A program made the position numbers and the translations under genes. DNA of 64,000 nucleotides from CAMCTV01 sp964420985 (GTDB taxonomy: Bacteria; Bacteroidota; Bacteroidia; Flavobacteriales_D; Sanyastnellaceae): contig CAYQUT010000005.1 of NCBI GenBank assembly GCA_964420985.1, positions 62,001 through 126,000 on the forward strand, read 5' to 3'. Numbering within the stretch: the stretch's first letter is position 1; every line of letters starts with the position of its first letter. A model generated the notes under the pieces. That model searched no databases. It was not told the DNA's origin and worked only from the letters and a program-made list of their open reading frames with translations. Shown here one piece after another: positions 24,939-34,377 of this stretch.

Positions 24939-25227
24939 AATTGTGCCTGAACCAAAACAACCGCAACACTTATCCAATGCAAAATGGTTAAGTGGTGAGG
25001 GGTGTGGATCATGGTTTACAATTGAAGAAGCGGAAAAAGGATATTTAATAGCAAGGTATAGCCCGGATGGTAAAGCCGAATGTAGCGGAATCTTTTTACA
25101 AGTAACAGGGAGTGAAATAGACTTACATACAGAATTTGAATTTACTTATTTAAGTCATTGTGCAGAAGTGAATATTATCCAACATAACATTAATTTAAAA
25201 TTTAAACTAATCTCGAAGACCAAATGA
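24913..25227 (+). CDS. DUF6695-like protein, C-terminal part in another frame
   Basis: The frame has 104 residues. The segment NAKWLSGEGCGSWFTIEE resembles the C-terminal domain I recall from DUF6695 proteins (a WLxG...GSWF motif), and YLIARYSPDGKAECSGIF continues it. It overlaps the previous frame by 26 bp in the +1 direction. Either one gene has a frameshift or the two parts are coupled and translated separately. It overlaps the next gene by 4 bp. Confidence 0.55.
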   Translation: MNQAEVYHKIVPEPKQPQHLSNAKWLSGEGCGSWFTIEEAEKGYLIARYSPDGKAECSGIFLQVTGSEIDLHTEFEFTYLSHCAEVNIIQHNINLKFKLISKTK

Positions 25228-25673
25228 AAACAATTGCATTAACCACAATATCCTTAGCTATAATACTTTTCGTTTCTGGCTTCAAGTACCGTAATAGTGA
25301 AACAAAAACAGAAGAAGGGATTCAGTTTTTTACAGGAACATGGCAACAAGCTTTAGATAAAGCTAAAAAAGAAAATAAATATATTTTTCTTGATGCATAC
25401 GCCAGTTGGTGTGGGCCATGTAAGATGATGAAGCATAAAACCTTTACTGACAAAGCTGTTGGGGATTTTTACAATAAGCATTTCGTTTGCGTGGCAATTG
25501 ATATGGAAAAACCCGGAGATGGGCCGGCATTGGCAGAAAAATTTTCTGTGGAGGCATATCCGAAATTAATTTATTTACATCCTGACGGAAAACTTATCGG
25601 AAAAGCAATGGGCTTTCGTAAGTCAAAAGAGTTTTTAGAAATGGGCGAACAAGTAGTATCAAAAGCAAAATAA
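25224..25673 (+). CDS. Secreted thioredoxin
   Basis: The protein has 149 residues with a signal peptide (LTTISLAIILFVSGF). The thioredoxin domain carries ASWCGPCKMMKHKTF with the canonical WCGPC site, and AEKFSVEAYPKLIYL with the cis-Pro. It would reduce or isomerise disulfides in the periplasm (DsbD-gamma/Trx type). It is followed after 1 bp by another thioredoxin-fold gene. Confidence 0.85.
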   Translation: MKTIALTTISLAIILFVSGFKYRNSETKTEEGIQFFTGTWQQALDKAKKENKYIFLDAYASWCGPCKMMKHKTFTDKAVGDFYNKHFVCVAIDMEKPGDGPALAEKFSVEAYPKLIYLHPDGKLIGKAMGFRKSKEFLEMGEQVVSKAK

Positions 25674-25674
25674 T

Positions 25675-26298
25675 ATGGAATTGAATAAAACTTTCAAATC
25701 AGCACTATCATACGCTGAATATAGAGAACTGGTAGATAATTTAGTTGCTTGGGGTAAAACAACAGGAAATAATCAAAGCGATAAATTACTGGAATTTACA
25801 AAATTGAACATCCAAAGAATGAACAGAATTGATAAAACGGTTCAGTTAAGTTCTGAAGCAATCGATAAATTAAAGTCGCAATCTCACCCCATGAATATGC
25901 TGTTAATTGGCGATGCTTGGTGTGGGGATTGCGCACAAATTATTCCGGTTGTAAACAAGATTGTAGAAAGTTCGGGAGGCAAGTTTGAACTTAAAATTAT
26001 TTCAAGAGATACCTATCCTGATTTAATAGAAAAGTATCATTCAAATGGAGCTAAAGCGATTCCGAAAGTTTTGATCCTGTGCGGTGAAACTGGCGAACTT
26101 TTATCCACATGGGGGCCGAGACCCAAACCTGCACAGGAAATAATGTTGAATTGGAAAAACAATAAAGACACTATCACTTGGGAAGATTTTGAAAAAGAAT
26201 TACACTTATGGTATGCAAGAGATAAGGGACAAACAATAATTAATGAGTTTATTGGTCTAATGGAAGTATGCGAAAAGAAAACTATTTTACAGCCATAA
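25675..26298 (+). CDS. Thioredoxin-fold protein with CGDC site
   Basis: The protein has 207 residues with no signal peptide, so it is cytoplasmic. A helical N-terminal region of about 75 residues precedes a thioredoxin fold with GDAWCGDCAQIIP and the cis-Pro stretch GAKAIPKVLILC. The CGDC active site is typical of a thioredoxin family found in Firmicutes and Bacteroidota with poorly known substrates. It overlaps the NrtS-like gene by 31 bp. Confidence 0.8.
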   Translation: MELNKTFKSALSYAEYRELVDNLVAWGKTTGNNQSDKLLEFTKLNIQRMNRIDKTVQLSSEAIDKLKSQSHPMNMLLIGDAWCGDCAQIIPVVNKIVESSGGKFELKIISRDTYPDLIEKYHSNGAKAIPKVLILCGETGELLSTWGPRPKPAQEIMLNWKNNKDTITWEDFEKELHLWYARDKGQTIINEFIGLMEVCEKKTILQP

Positions 26299-26468
26299 AG
26301 ATTTCATTGCTCATAGGCACTGTTTTGAACCTGATAAATAGTTATGACGCAATTATTGGAGGTGAATGGTCTTTAAAGTTGACGTTAAAAATATTATTGA
26401 CCTACTGTGTACCTTTTGGTGTGTCTCTATATTCATCTTGGAAAGCAACTAAACCAAATCAAAAATGA
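26268..26468 (+). CDS. NrtS-like small membrane protein
   Basis: The protein has 66 residues with two membrane helices. The pattern AIKISLLIGTVLNLINSYDA and LTYCVPFGVSLYSS resembles the small NrtS family named for nitrate/nitrite transport. It starts inside the preceding gene and overlaps the next by 4 bp. The family call is from memory of the pattern; the role in this cluster is unknown. Confidence 0.65.
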   Translation: MRKENYFTAIKISLLIGTVLNLINSYDAIIGGEWSLKLTLKILLTYCVPFGVSLYSSWKATKPNQK

Positions 26469-27076
26469 TGAAACAACTCGTGAAAATATTTTTAACTCTG
26501 ATTGCTGTTGCAGGTAGCATTACTATTAGGGCACAGCATGTCAATCTTTCGAATTTTTATTTGATTCCGAATGACAAAGAAGTTTTGATGTATTGGACAA
26601 TTGATAGTGGCCCTACCTGTAACGGAATAACTGTTTGGCACTCTACTGATAGTTTAAACTATGAGGAAATAGGAAACATTGGTGGTGTATGCGGCAGCAG
26701 TAGTTCTGCTACACCGTACAATTTTACGCATGATAGCCCTGTTTTGAATTCAATAAACTATTATAAACTTCGACTTGGATATGCACAGTTTTCCGAAATT
26801 AAAACTATCACAATTAAATATACTCAACCCGGTAAACTTTATGTGTACCCCAACCCAACAAGCGACCAAACAATAATAGAATTCAATAACGAACATTTGG
26901 ACAGATATTCAGTTTTTATTTCTGACAACTTGGGAAATGTTGTTTATAAAAAAGAGGGAATTACAGAGGGTAGGGTTCAGGTGAATACAACAGGTTGGAA
27001 TTCGGGAACGTATTTTATAACTGTAACAGATAATGGAGGTAGAGTTTTAAAAGAAAAATTAGTTATTACAAAATAA
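26465..27076 (+). CDS. Secreted protein with T9SS type A sorting domain
   Basis: The protein has 203 residues: a signal peptide (IFLTLIAVAGSITIRA), a small central domain with paired Cys (GPTCNG, GGVCGSS), and a C-terminal T9SS sorting domain from about residue 130 (LYVYPNPTSDQTIIEF, WNSGTYFITV, ending in KLVITK). The type IX system exports it to the cell surface. This is strong evidence for a Bacteroidota host. Confidence 0.85.
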   Translation: MMKQLVKIFLTLIAVAGSITIRAQHVNLSNFYLIPNDKEVLMYWTIDSGPTCNGITVWHSTDSLNYEEIGNIGGVCGSSSSATPYNFTHDSPVLNSINYYKLRLGYAQFSEIKTITIKYTQPGKLYVYPNPTSDQTIIEFNNEHLDRYSVFISDNLGNVVYKKEGITEGRVQVNTTGWNSGTYFITVTDNGGRVLKEKLVITK

Positions 27077-27633
27077 TGGCATTCATAAAAGTAATAGAAC
27101 ATACAGAAGCCGAAGGGGAATTGAAAATCATTTATGATGATTTAGTTGCCAAACGTGGGAAGTTGGCTGAAGTTCATAAAATACAGAGTTTAAATCCTGA
27201 ATCAATTGTCAAACACATGGAACTTTACATGGCCATAATGTTTGCCAAATCTCCTCTGAGCCGAGCGCAACGAGAAATGATAGCGGTTGTAGTTAGTGTT
27301 GCAAATAACTGCGCCTATTGTCAAACACACCATGCAGAAGCTTTAAATCATTACTGGAAAGATCAGAAGAAAATAGAGCAGTTAAAAAGAGATTTCAGCA
27401 AAGTGAATCTATCGGACATTGATTTAAACTTATGTGAAATGGCTTGGCAATTGACCCGAATACCAAGTGTTACTACCGAAACAATTATTTCCAAATTGAA
27501 AGAACTTGGTGTGGAAGATCGTGCAATATTAGATGCCAATTTAGTAATTTCTTATTTCAACTTTGTAAACAGAATGGTACTTGGTCTAGGTGTTCAAATT
27601 GAAACGGATAAGGGTGCAGGATATAAATATTAA
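27076..27633 (+). CDS. AhpD/carboxymuconolactone-decarboxylase-like peroxidase-related protein
   Basis: The protein has 185 residues. The signature SVANNCAYCQTHHAEAL has the CxxC and following His of AhpD-type hydroperoxide reductases, and LSRAQREMIAVVV leads into it. Length and pattern match the peroxidase-related (CMD) enzymes. It begins on the last base of the previous stop codon, so expression is coupled. Confidence 0.85.
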   Translation: MAFIKVIEHTEAEGELKIIYDDLVAKRGKLAEVHKIQSLNPESIVKHMELYMAIMFAKSPLSRAQREMIAVVVSVANNCAYCQTHHAEALNHYWKDQKKIEQLKRDFSKVNLSDIDLNLCEMAWQLTRIPSVTTETIISKLKELGVEDRAILDANLVISYFNFVNRMVLGLGVQIETDKGAGYKY

Positions 27634-27643
27634 AAAAAGAGTT

Positions 27644-27838
27644 ATGATTAAATTAATAGAAAAATATGGATTCTTTCGATTGACATTAATACCACTGGGT
27701 TTGGTAATTATAATCTCAGCCATTGTCAATCAAATAATAGGAATGGGCATTGTTGGCTTAATTGTTCTTATTTTTGGTTTATTAAATAAGTGTTTACTTT
27801 TTGGTAATTGTGAAGTGCCGCAGAAAAAGAAAAAATGA
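27644..27838 (+). CDS. Small membrane protein
   Basis: From the ATG at 27644 the protein has 64 residues and two membrane helices (LTLIPLGLVIIISAIVNQII, MGIVGLIVLIFGLL) followed by CLLFGNCEVPQKKKK. The layout recalls DUF2892/YgaP-like inner membrane proteins. Its last codons overlap the MerC gene by 4 bp, which suggests the two work together. Confidence 0.65.
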   Translation: MIKLIEKYGFFRLTLIPLGLVIIISAIVNQIIGMGIVGLIVLIFGLLNKCLLFGNCEVPQKKKK

Positions 27839-28419
27839 AAAATAAGTCTATAGTTGAGAAGATAGGATTGATTGGTTTGCTAATTACTGCTATCACTTCA
27901 CCATGTTGCTTCCCGCTCTTTGGTGTGATTCTTTCAGCTTTTGGGATAGGCTCCTTTGAACTATTTGGAGAGTCAACAATGTATATTTTTCTCGCATTTT
28001 CAGCCCTTGCCTTTACTGGAAGTGTGTTCTCCTATTTATATCACAAAAAACTACTTCCGATTCTTATTGCTTTTATTTCGGTTTTTTTTGTCTTTTACAA
28101 TTACTTTAGTTCAAACGAGGGAAATGATTTAACTAATCTCGGAATGATTGGATTAATGATAGCAGGAATAATTAATTATTATGAAACCAAAATATTTAAT
28201 CTCATGAAAAATAAAGCAGTAATACTTCAATCAACAATCACATGTCCTCATTGCGGACACAAAAAGGAGGAGACAATGCCTACAGATGCGTGTCAATATT
28301 TTTATGAATGTGAAAATTGTAAAAAGCAATTAAAGCCTAAACAGGGAGATTGTTGCGTATATTGTAGCTATGGAACTGTTCCTTGTCCTCCTATACAGGA
28401 AAACAAAAATTGTTGCTAA
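27835..28419 (+). CDS. MerC-like membrane protein fused to a GDCCVxC domain
   Basis: The protein has 194 residues. The first part has four membrane helices with the MerC cysteines in ITSPCCFPLFGVILSAFGIG. The C-terminal 65 residues are a Cys-rich domain: TCPHCGHKKEE, CENCKK, GDCCVYCSYGTVPCPPIQ and a final CC. The GDCCVxC family is otherwise known as a small (seleno)protein. MerC imports mercury, so the fusion suggests metal or thiol-reactive ion handling. No in-frame TGA suggests selenocysteine here. Confidence 0.8.
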   Translation: MKNKSIVEKIGLIGLLITAITSPCCFPLFGVILSAFGIGSFELFGESTMYIFLAFSALAFTGSVFSYLYHKKLLPILIAFISVFFVFYNYFSSNEGNDLTNLGMIGLMIAGIINYYETKIFNLMKNKAVILQSTITCPHCGHKKEETMPTDACQYFYECENCKKQLKPKQGDCCVYCSYGTVPCPPIQENKNCC

Positions 28420-28485
28420 ATTTGGGAATGCCTATAGTGAGTTTTTTAAGGAAGAATTTCAAAAATTAGAAATGGATCGATATTT

Positions 28486-29280
28486 ATGAGCAATAATAAA
28501 ATATTTGGAAAAGATTTGATAAGGTACTTTATCCTTATTTATTGGATACTATTTTGGCTATTCAATGTTATTGACAAAATAATTGGTGGGGCTCATTTTA
28601 TTTTTGTCGGCAAGGACAGGTTCGCACAAATGGAACGATTTTTTGATTCCATTGGACTTGGCGATCCTATCATCGCAAACATTGCTTTAATTATTACTGC
28701 TGCTTTAGAAATATTTGCATTGGTGTTTTTTTGTGGTGCATTATATCACTTCGTTAAGAAAAATTTAGAAGCTACTCGTTCATGGTTTTTCATTGGAATA
28801 ATTTTAACGCTAAGCACATTTACATATTTTTCAATTGGTGATCAAATTTTTGGCGATCACTTTGAGCTATTGGAACATGGGCTGTTTTGGTTCATTACTC
28901 TTTTGTCTTGGCTTATTTTTATTCACATTGATAAAATTCAACTATTTGATAATATTTCAATTGGCAAAAAGCAGGTTCTTGCATCCGTCTTGTTAGTAGT
29001 TACAACAGCAGGTATAGTTTCCTTTTCAATTTTTTGGCACAATCACACATCATTTATTGAAAGAACACAAGCTGTCGGTGCTGTTAAAATTTCCGAAGAT
29101 AAATTCAAAATTAAGTTTCCATTTCTTGCAGGAAGTAAGGCCTTTGAAAATTCAATTGCAAAATTTAAAAACGAAAATCCAACATTAACCATAAATTATA
29201 TTTACACTGCACCAAATCCATTAAGATTAGCTGAATCAGACGGACTTATAATTTATATTCAAACTGATAGTCTAAAATGA
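28486..29280 (+). CDS. Membrane protein, tandem paralogue A
   Basis: The protein has 264 residues with about five membrane helices in the first 190 residues (YFILIYWILFWLFNVIDKI, ANIALIITAALEIFALVFFC), a GDQIFGDHFELLEHGLFW motif, and a soluble C-terminal domain with FPFLAGSKAFENSI and INYIYTAPN. The next gene encodes a full-length paralogue. The four-helix part recalls DoxX-like proteins, but I cannot assign it. It overlaps its partner by 4 bp. Confidence 0.65.
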   Translation: MSNNKIFGKDLIRYFILIYWILFWLFNVIDKIIGGAHFIFVGKDRFAQMERFFDSIGLGDPIIANIALIITAALEIFALVFFCGALYHFVKKNLEATRSWFFIGIILTLSTFTYFSIGDQIFGDHFELLEHGLFWFITLLSWLIFIHIDKIQLFDNISIGKKQVLASVLLVVTTAGIVSFSIFWHNHTSFIERTQAVGAVKISEDKFKIKFPFLAGSKAFENSIAKFKNENPTLTINYIYTAPNPLRLAESDGLIIYIQTDSLK

Positions 29281-30056
29281 AAGAGAAAAAAACAATACAA
29301 TACTTTGTTCTAATTTATTGGACATTTTTCGGAGCCTTAACTGTTGTCGATAAAATCGTTCCTGATGTTTACCCATTTTGGGTGGGGGCAGACTTTTATA
29401 CACTCTTCGTGAAATTCTTTGCATCATTGGGCATTACAAATCCTATTTTTGCCACTATAGCATTAACATTTATTTCATTAATAGAAGTATTTGCATTCGT
29501 TTGCTACACACTTTCTTTGTTTAACTTATATAAAGGCAAGGACAAAATTTCAGAGCAATGGTTTTACCGAGGCATTTCATTTTCTGTTATTCTATTCAGT
29601 TTATTTTCTATAGGCGATCAGGTTTTTGGTGATAGATTTAATTTACTTGAACATGGAATTTTCTGGATTATATTAGTTTTTTCTTGGGTAGTTTATAAAT
29701 ACAATTTAACCTCTGAGGAAAGAGTATTAAAATTTTCTCTTTCAAAAGACATTAAAGTAGGATTACTAATAGGAACTTTATTGACCGTGATCACTTCCTA
29801 TTCCATATTGGATTTTTCTAAAAGCACCTTTTCAAAAAAAATCCAGCCTGTACAAGGCGAAGAAGTAGTTGAAGGCATATATAAATTTGACTTCCCTTTT
29901 TTGGGAGATAAACGTGTAATGGAAAATACGATCAATGCGTTTGAAGAAAGTCACCAAGATTTACAAATCAATTACATTTATACTGGCCCGGACGAATTAA
30001 ATTCAAAGAAAAAGACACATTTGCTGCTTTATGTATTCACAGAGAAAAAGAATTAA
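29277..30056 (+). CDS. Membrane protein, tandem paralogue B
   Basis: The protein has 259 residues. It shares with its neighbour the helices, the motif GDQVFGDRFNLLEHGIFW, and the C-terminal FDFPFLGDKRVMENTI and INYIYTGPDE. The order and spacing are the same, so the two arose by tandem duplication and may form a heteromer. It is the last gene of the plus-strand stress block and faces the antiporter gene tail to tail. Confidence 0.65.
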   Translation: MKEKKTIQYFVLIYWTFFGALTVVDKIVPDVYPFWVGADFYTLFVKFFASLGITNPIFATIALTFISLIEVFAFVCYTLSLFNLYKGKDKISEQWFYRGISFSVILFSLFSIGDQVFGDRFNLLEHGIFWIILVFSWVVYKYNLTSEERVLKFSLSKDIKVGLLIGTLLTVITSYSILDFSKSTFSKKIQPVQGEEVVEGIYKFDFPFLGDKRVMENTINAFEESHQDLQINYIYTGPDELNSKKKTHLLLYVFTEKKN

Positions 30057-30083
30057 GAACTGTCTACAATAACCTAAATGAAT

Positions 30084-31310
30084 TTAATACTTAGAAAGTA
30101 ATTTCTTAATACTTAATCCTTGCACGAGAATTGAAAATAAGACAATACAATAGGTACTGACTATAAACAAACTACTACCATCTATTTTATTGGCTAAAGA
30201 TAGCGCAAGGGCTATTGAAATCCCACCTCGTAAACCGCCCCAAGTTAAAACAGCAAGATTTAAACTTTTACGTGTTTCGTTTTTATTAAAAATAAAGAAA
30301 GCCGGAAGTAATGATGTATAACGAGCAGCTAAAGCCACTATTATTAATATAGCTCCAATAATTATATAACTTGTGTCAAAAGGAACAAGGAATATTTCCT
30401 GTCCCATTAATACAAATAAAATAGTGTTGCATATCTCATCAATCAGCTCCCAAAATTTATCTACATACTCAGCAGTAATATCAGACATTGCATGTTCTTT
30501 TCCCTTATTGCCAATTAATAATCCTGCAACTACCATTGCCAATGGCCCCGATGCATGAAAATGAGAAGCAATAGAATACCCGCCTGTAACAACCGCTAAA
30601 GTAATCATGATTTCAGTTTGATAATGGTCAATATTTTTCATTAACCAATAGCCGATGTATCCTATAATTAATCCTATTGCAAGTCCCCCAATTACCTCAA
30701 CCGCAAATATTTTTGATATGTTAGCGAACGTAAATGAATTATCTCCTCCGGTAATTAATGAATAAATAACCGCAAATACAACAACTCCAACACCATCATT
30801 AAACAACGATTCACCAATAATTTCAGTTTTTAACTTTTGAGGGATTTTATATTGCGATAAAATGCCTATAACTGCAATTGGATCTGTTGGTGAAATTAAA
30901 GCCCCAAACAAAAAGCATGAAATTAAATTAATATCAAAACCAAACCATCCAATTACAATATAGCTCAATACCCCAATGATTATGGTTGAAATTAAAACCC
31001 CCAAAGTAGCATAAGAAAAAACCGTTGCTTTTGCTCCCTTTAACTGAGTAATATTTACATGTAATGAACCCGCAAATAACAAAAAACAAAGTATGAAATC
31101 AAGCACAAATGCGCTGAAATTGAACCCTGTTAAAAAACCTCTTAAAGGAGAAATATACTCGGGATTGAAATGTTCTATTGTTTTTAAAACGATGCCCAAT
31201 ACCACGCTAATCAACATTACACCGATTGTTGTAGGTAGTTTAAGCCATTTATGGTTGATGTAGCCAAAAAGAGCAGAAACGGAAATTATGATTGCGAAGA
31301 ATTCTAACAT
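30084..31310 (-). CDS. CPA1-type Na+(K+)/H+ antiporter
   Basis: The protein has 408 residues with about 12 membrane helices. The ion-binding region shows FGALISPTDPIAVIGIL and the motif GESLFNDGVGVVVFAVIY, both typical of NhaP-like CPA1 antiporters, and AVLTWGGLRGGISIALAL follows. There is no cytoplasmic regulatory extension. It exchanges monovalent cations for protons in salt and pH control. It is convergent with the stress block and has a hairpin just before its start codon. Confidence 0.9.
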   Translation of the reverse strand: MLEFFAIIISVSALFGYINHKWLKLPTTIGVMLISVVLGIVLKTIEHFNPEYISPLRGFLTGFNFSAFVLDFILCFLLFAGSLHVNITQLKGAKATVFSYATLGVLISTIIIGVLSYIVIGWFGFDINLISCFLFGALISPTDPIAVIGILSQYKIPQKLKTEIIGESLFNDGVGVVVFAVIYSLITGGDNSFTFANISKIFAVEVIGGLAIGLIIGYIGYWLMKNIDHYQTEIMITLAVVTGGYSIASHFHASGPLAMVVAGLLIGNKGKEHAMSDITAEYVDKFWELIDEICNTILFVLMGQEIFLVPFDTSYIIIGAILIIVALAARYTSLLPAFFIFNKNETRKSLNLAVLTWGGLRGGISIALALSLANKIDGSSLFIVSTYCIVLFSILVQGLSIKKLLSKY

Positions 31311-31321
31311 ATTTATAAATT

Positions 31322-31357
31322 GAAAGCGGGCTAAATCACAAACTTATGCCCGCTTTC
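31322..31357. repeat. Inverted repeat before the antiporter
   Basis: GAAAGCGGG at 31322-31330 and CCCGCTTTC at 31349-31357 are perfect 9-bp arms with an 18-nt loop, 11 bp from the antiporter ATG on the minus strand. No T-run follows on either strand. It may be a 5' UTR structure or a protein-binding site. Confidence 0.65.
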
Positions 31358-31710
31358 TATATTTAAAAGTATTATCAGTACAAATATACTGATTTAAAAT
31401 TAGTCATTAAGGGGCATTTGAAAGCATAAAAATAAACTTGATGGACAAAGTCATTCCAAAGTAGAGTTCTATTCTTTACACACCATCTATCTTCGCTTCG
31501 ATGATGATGGTGAATTCAATAAAGTTTCAAATCTTCGCTGTGGTGGCGGATATTGCACTCGTTGACGATACATAGGGTTTCCCTTATGTGTATGGCATTA
31601 ATATTTCAAACGTGCAAGTTTATTCCCTTGATTTTTTCTGCTCAAAAAAAATAAGCTGGAATCGCTACCACGTTCCCAAAAGTGTACGTAATTTTTCAAT
31701 AATAACAAAA
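31358..31710. other. Noncoding stretch before the recombinase unit
   Basis: No convincing gene is seen in these 353 bp. A frame opens at 31588 but its first 41 codons look noncoding, and ATG 31711 is the better start. It contains an imperfect palindrome around ACATAGGGTTTCCCTTATGT at about 31570. Promoters for the antiporter (minus) and the recombinase unit (plus) must lie here. Confidence 0.5.
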
Positions 31711-31949
31711 ATGGAGAAGGTTGGAAGTGCCTGCAATGACGAGGCGAGAGAGCATGATGTAACGGTTGAAGAAGTTTTGGCTTCAGAGGAATTTAAAAAC
31801 CTCAGCGAAGAACAAGCGAAAGAAGTTGTTGATTTTGTTAGTACAGTAAGTACGGTTTTTTATTCCCTCTATAAAAAGCAATACGAACCTGAAATTGTAA
31901 TTGAAGACAATGAAACAAATAACAATTATGAACCAATAAAAAATGCAGC

Positions 31950-31953
<4 letters not shown>
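31711..31953 (+). CDS. Small acidic protein before the recombinase
   Basis: The protein has 80 residues from the ATG at 31711, strongly acidic and helical (VTVEEVLASEEFKNLSEEQA, then KEVVDFVSTVSTVFY). It overlaps the recombinase start by 4 bp (ATGA), so the two are made together. No family is recognised. It could be a recombination directionality factor or recombinase partner; that idea rests on position alone. Confidence 0.6.
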
Positions 31954-33587
<1,634 letters not shown>

Positions 33588-33622
33588 AATGCGGCAAAGA
33601 TAATCGATGCCCATTTATTTTA

Positions 33623-34318
33623 TCACATATTATTGAATAAACTCAGCACCAATCTTTCTTGGGCTTCCAAACCATCTTCAATGATTCTGTCCATCCAAAC
33701 ACTGTAGTTGGCGCGTTCCATCAATATCTGTGAAGTTCTGATGAACTTTTTTCTTGGTCCATATTGTGTTTCCGTCTCAAAAGACAAATTGAAACCCAAA
33801 ACCATAACGCGCTTTCCAAAACTGTTGACTTTGTTCACCAAATGCTGAAACTCTCCATCTCCGCCAATAATGACCATCACGTCAAAGCGATCTTGAGCCG
33901 CCAACGCTACACCCTCTGCAGTAAAAGCAACGTTAATCGGTTTGTCCAAAGGCTCTTGGGTCTCGTTGTCCAAGTGAATAGGACTATAATGCAATTTTAC
34001 GCCTTGATAAACCAATGAATCTTCCGTTTTTCGTTCACTGTTCATGATCTCACTGCGCTTCTGTGGATCAGGATAACGGGATTCAAAAGCATTGGATGAA
34101 TACCTTCCTTTAAACCAATGTGATTCCACTATGGGACACATGTGGTATTTGGAATGCTCCTGCTGCGCTACTTTGTGTCGGATGTATTCCATAAATCCGG
34201 AGAAGAAGAAACTCTTTCCCACGGGGTGATTGTGCTTATAATAAGAATTGATTTGAAGGAAAAAAGAACCATCAAAGAAGACGGCTATTCGTGTAGTTTT
34301 TTGATCGGTCATGTTCAT
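33623..34318 (-). CDS. NYN (PIN-like) domain protein
   Basis: The protein has 231 residues. The NYN fold (LabA/DUF88 type) is seen in RIAVFFDGSFFLQINSYYK, DVMVIIGGDGEFQHLV and GKRVMVLGF. These are predicted metal-dependent ribonucleases acting on RNA in the cytoplasm. The mid-chain Asp usually present before the last helix is replaced (KPINVAFTAEGVAL), so activity may be reduced. It is the first chromosomal gene right of the integration site. Confidence 0.8.
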   Translation of the reverse strand: MNMTDQKTTRIAVFFDGSFFLQINSYYKHNHPVGKSFFFSGFMEYIRHKVAQQEHSKYHMCPIVESHWFKGRYSSNAFESRYPDPQKRSEIMNSERKTEDSLVYQGVKLHYSPIHLDNETQEPLDKPINVAFTAEGVALAAQDRFDVMVIIGGDGEFQHLVNKVNSFGKRVMVLGFNLSFETETQYGPRKKFIRTSQILMERANYSVWMDRIIEDGLEAQERLVLSLFNNM

Positions 34319-34377
34319 TGTTATAATTTATTTTGTTTGATGTTCTAGTAACAAATAAAAAAGTAAAAAGTTTCCAA

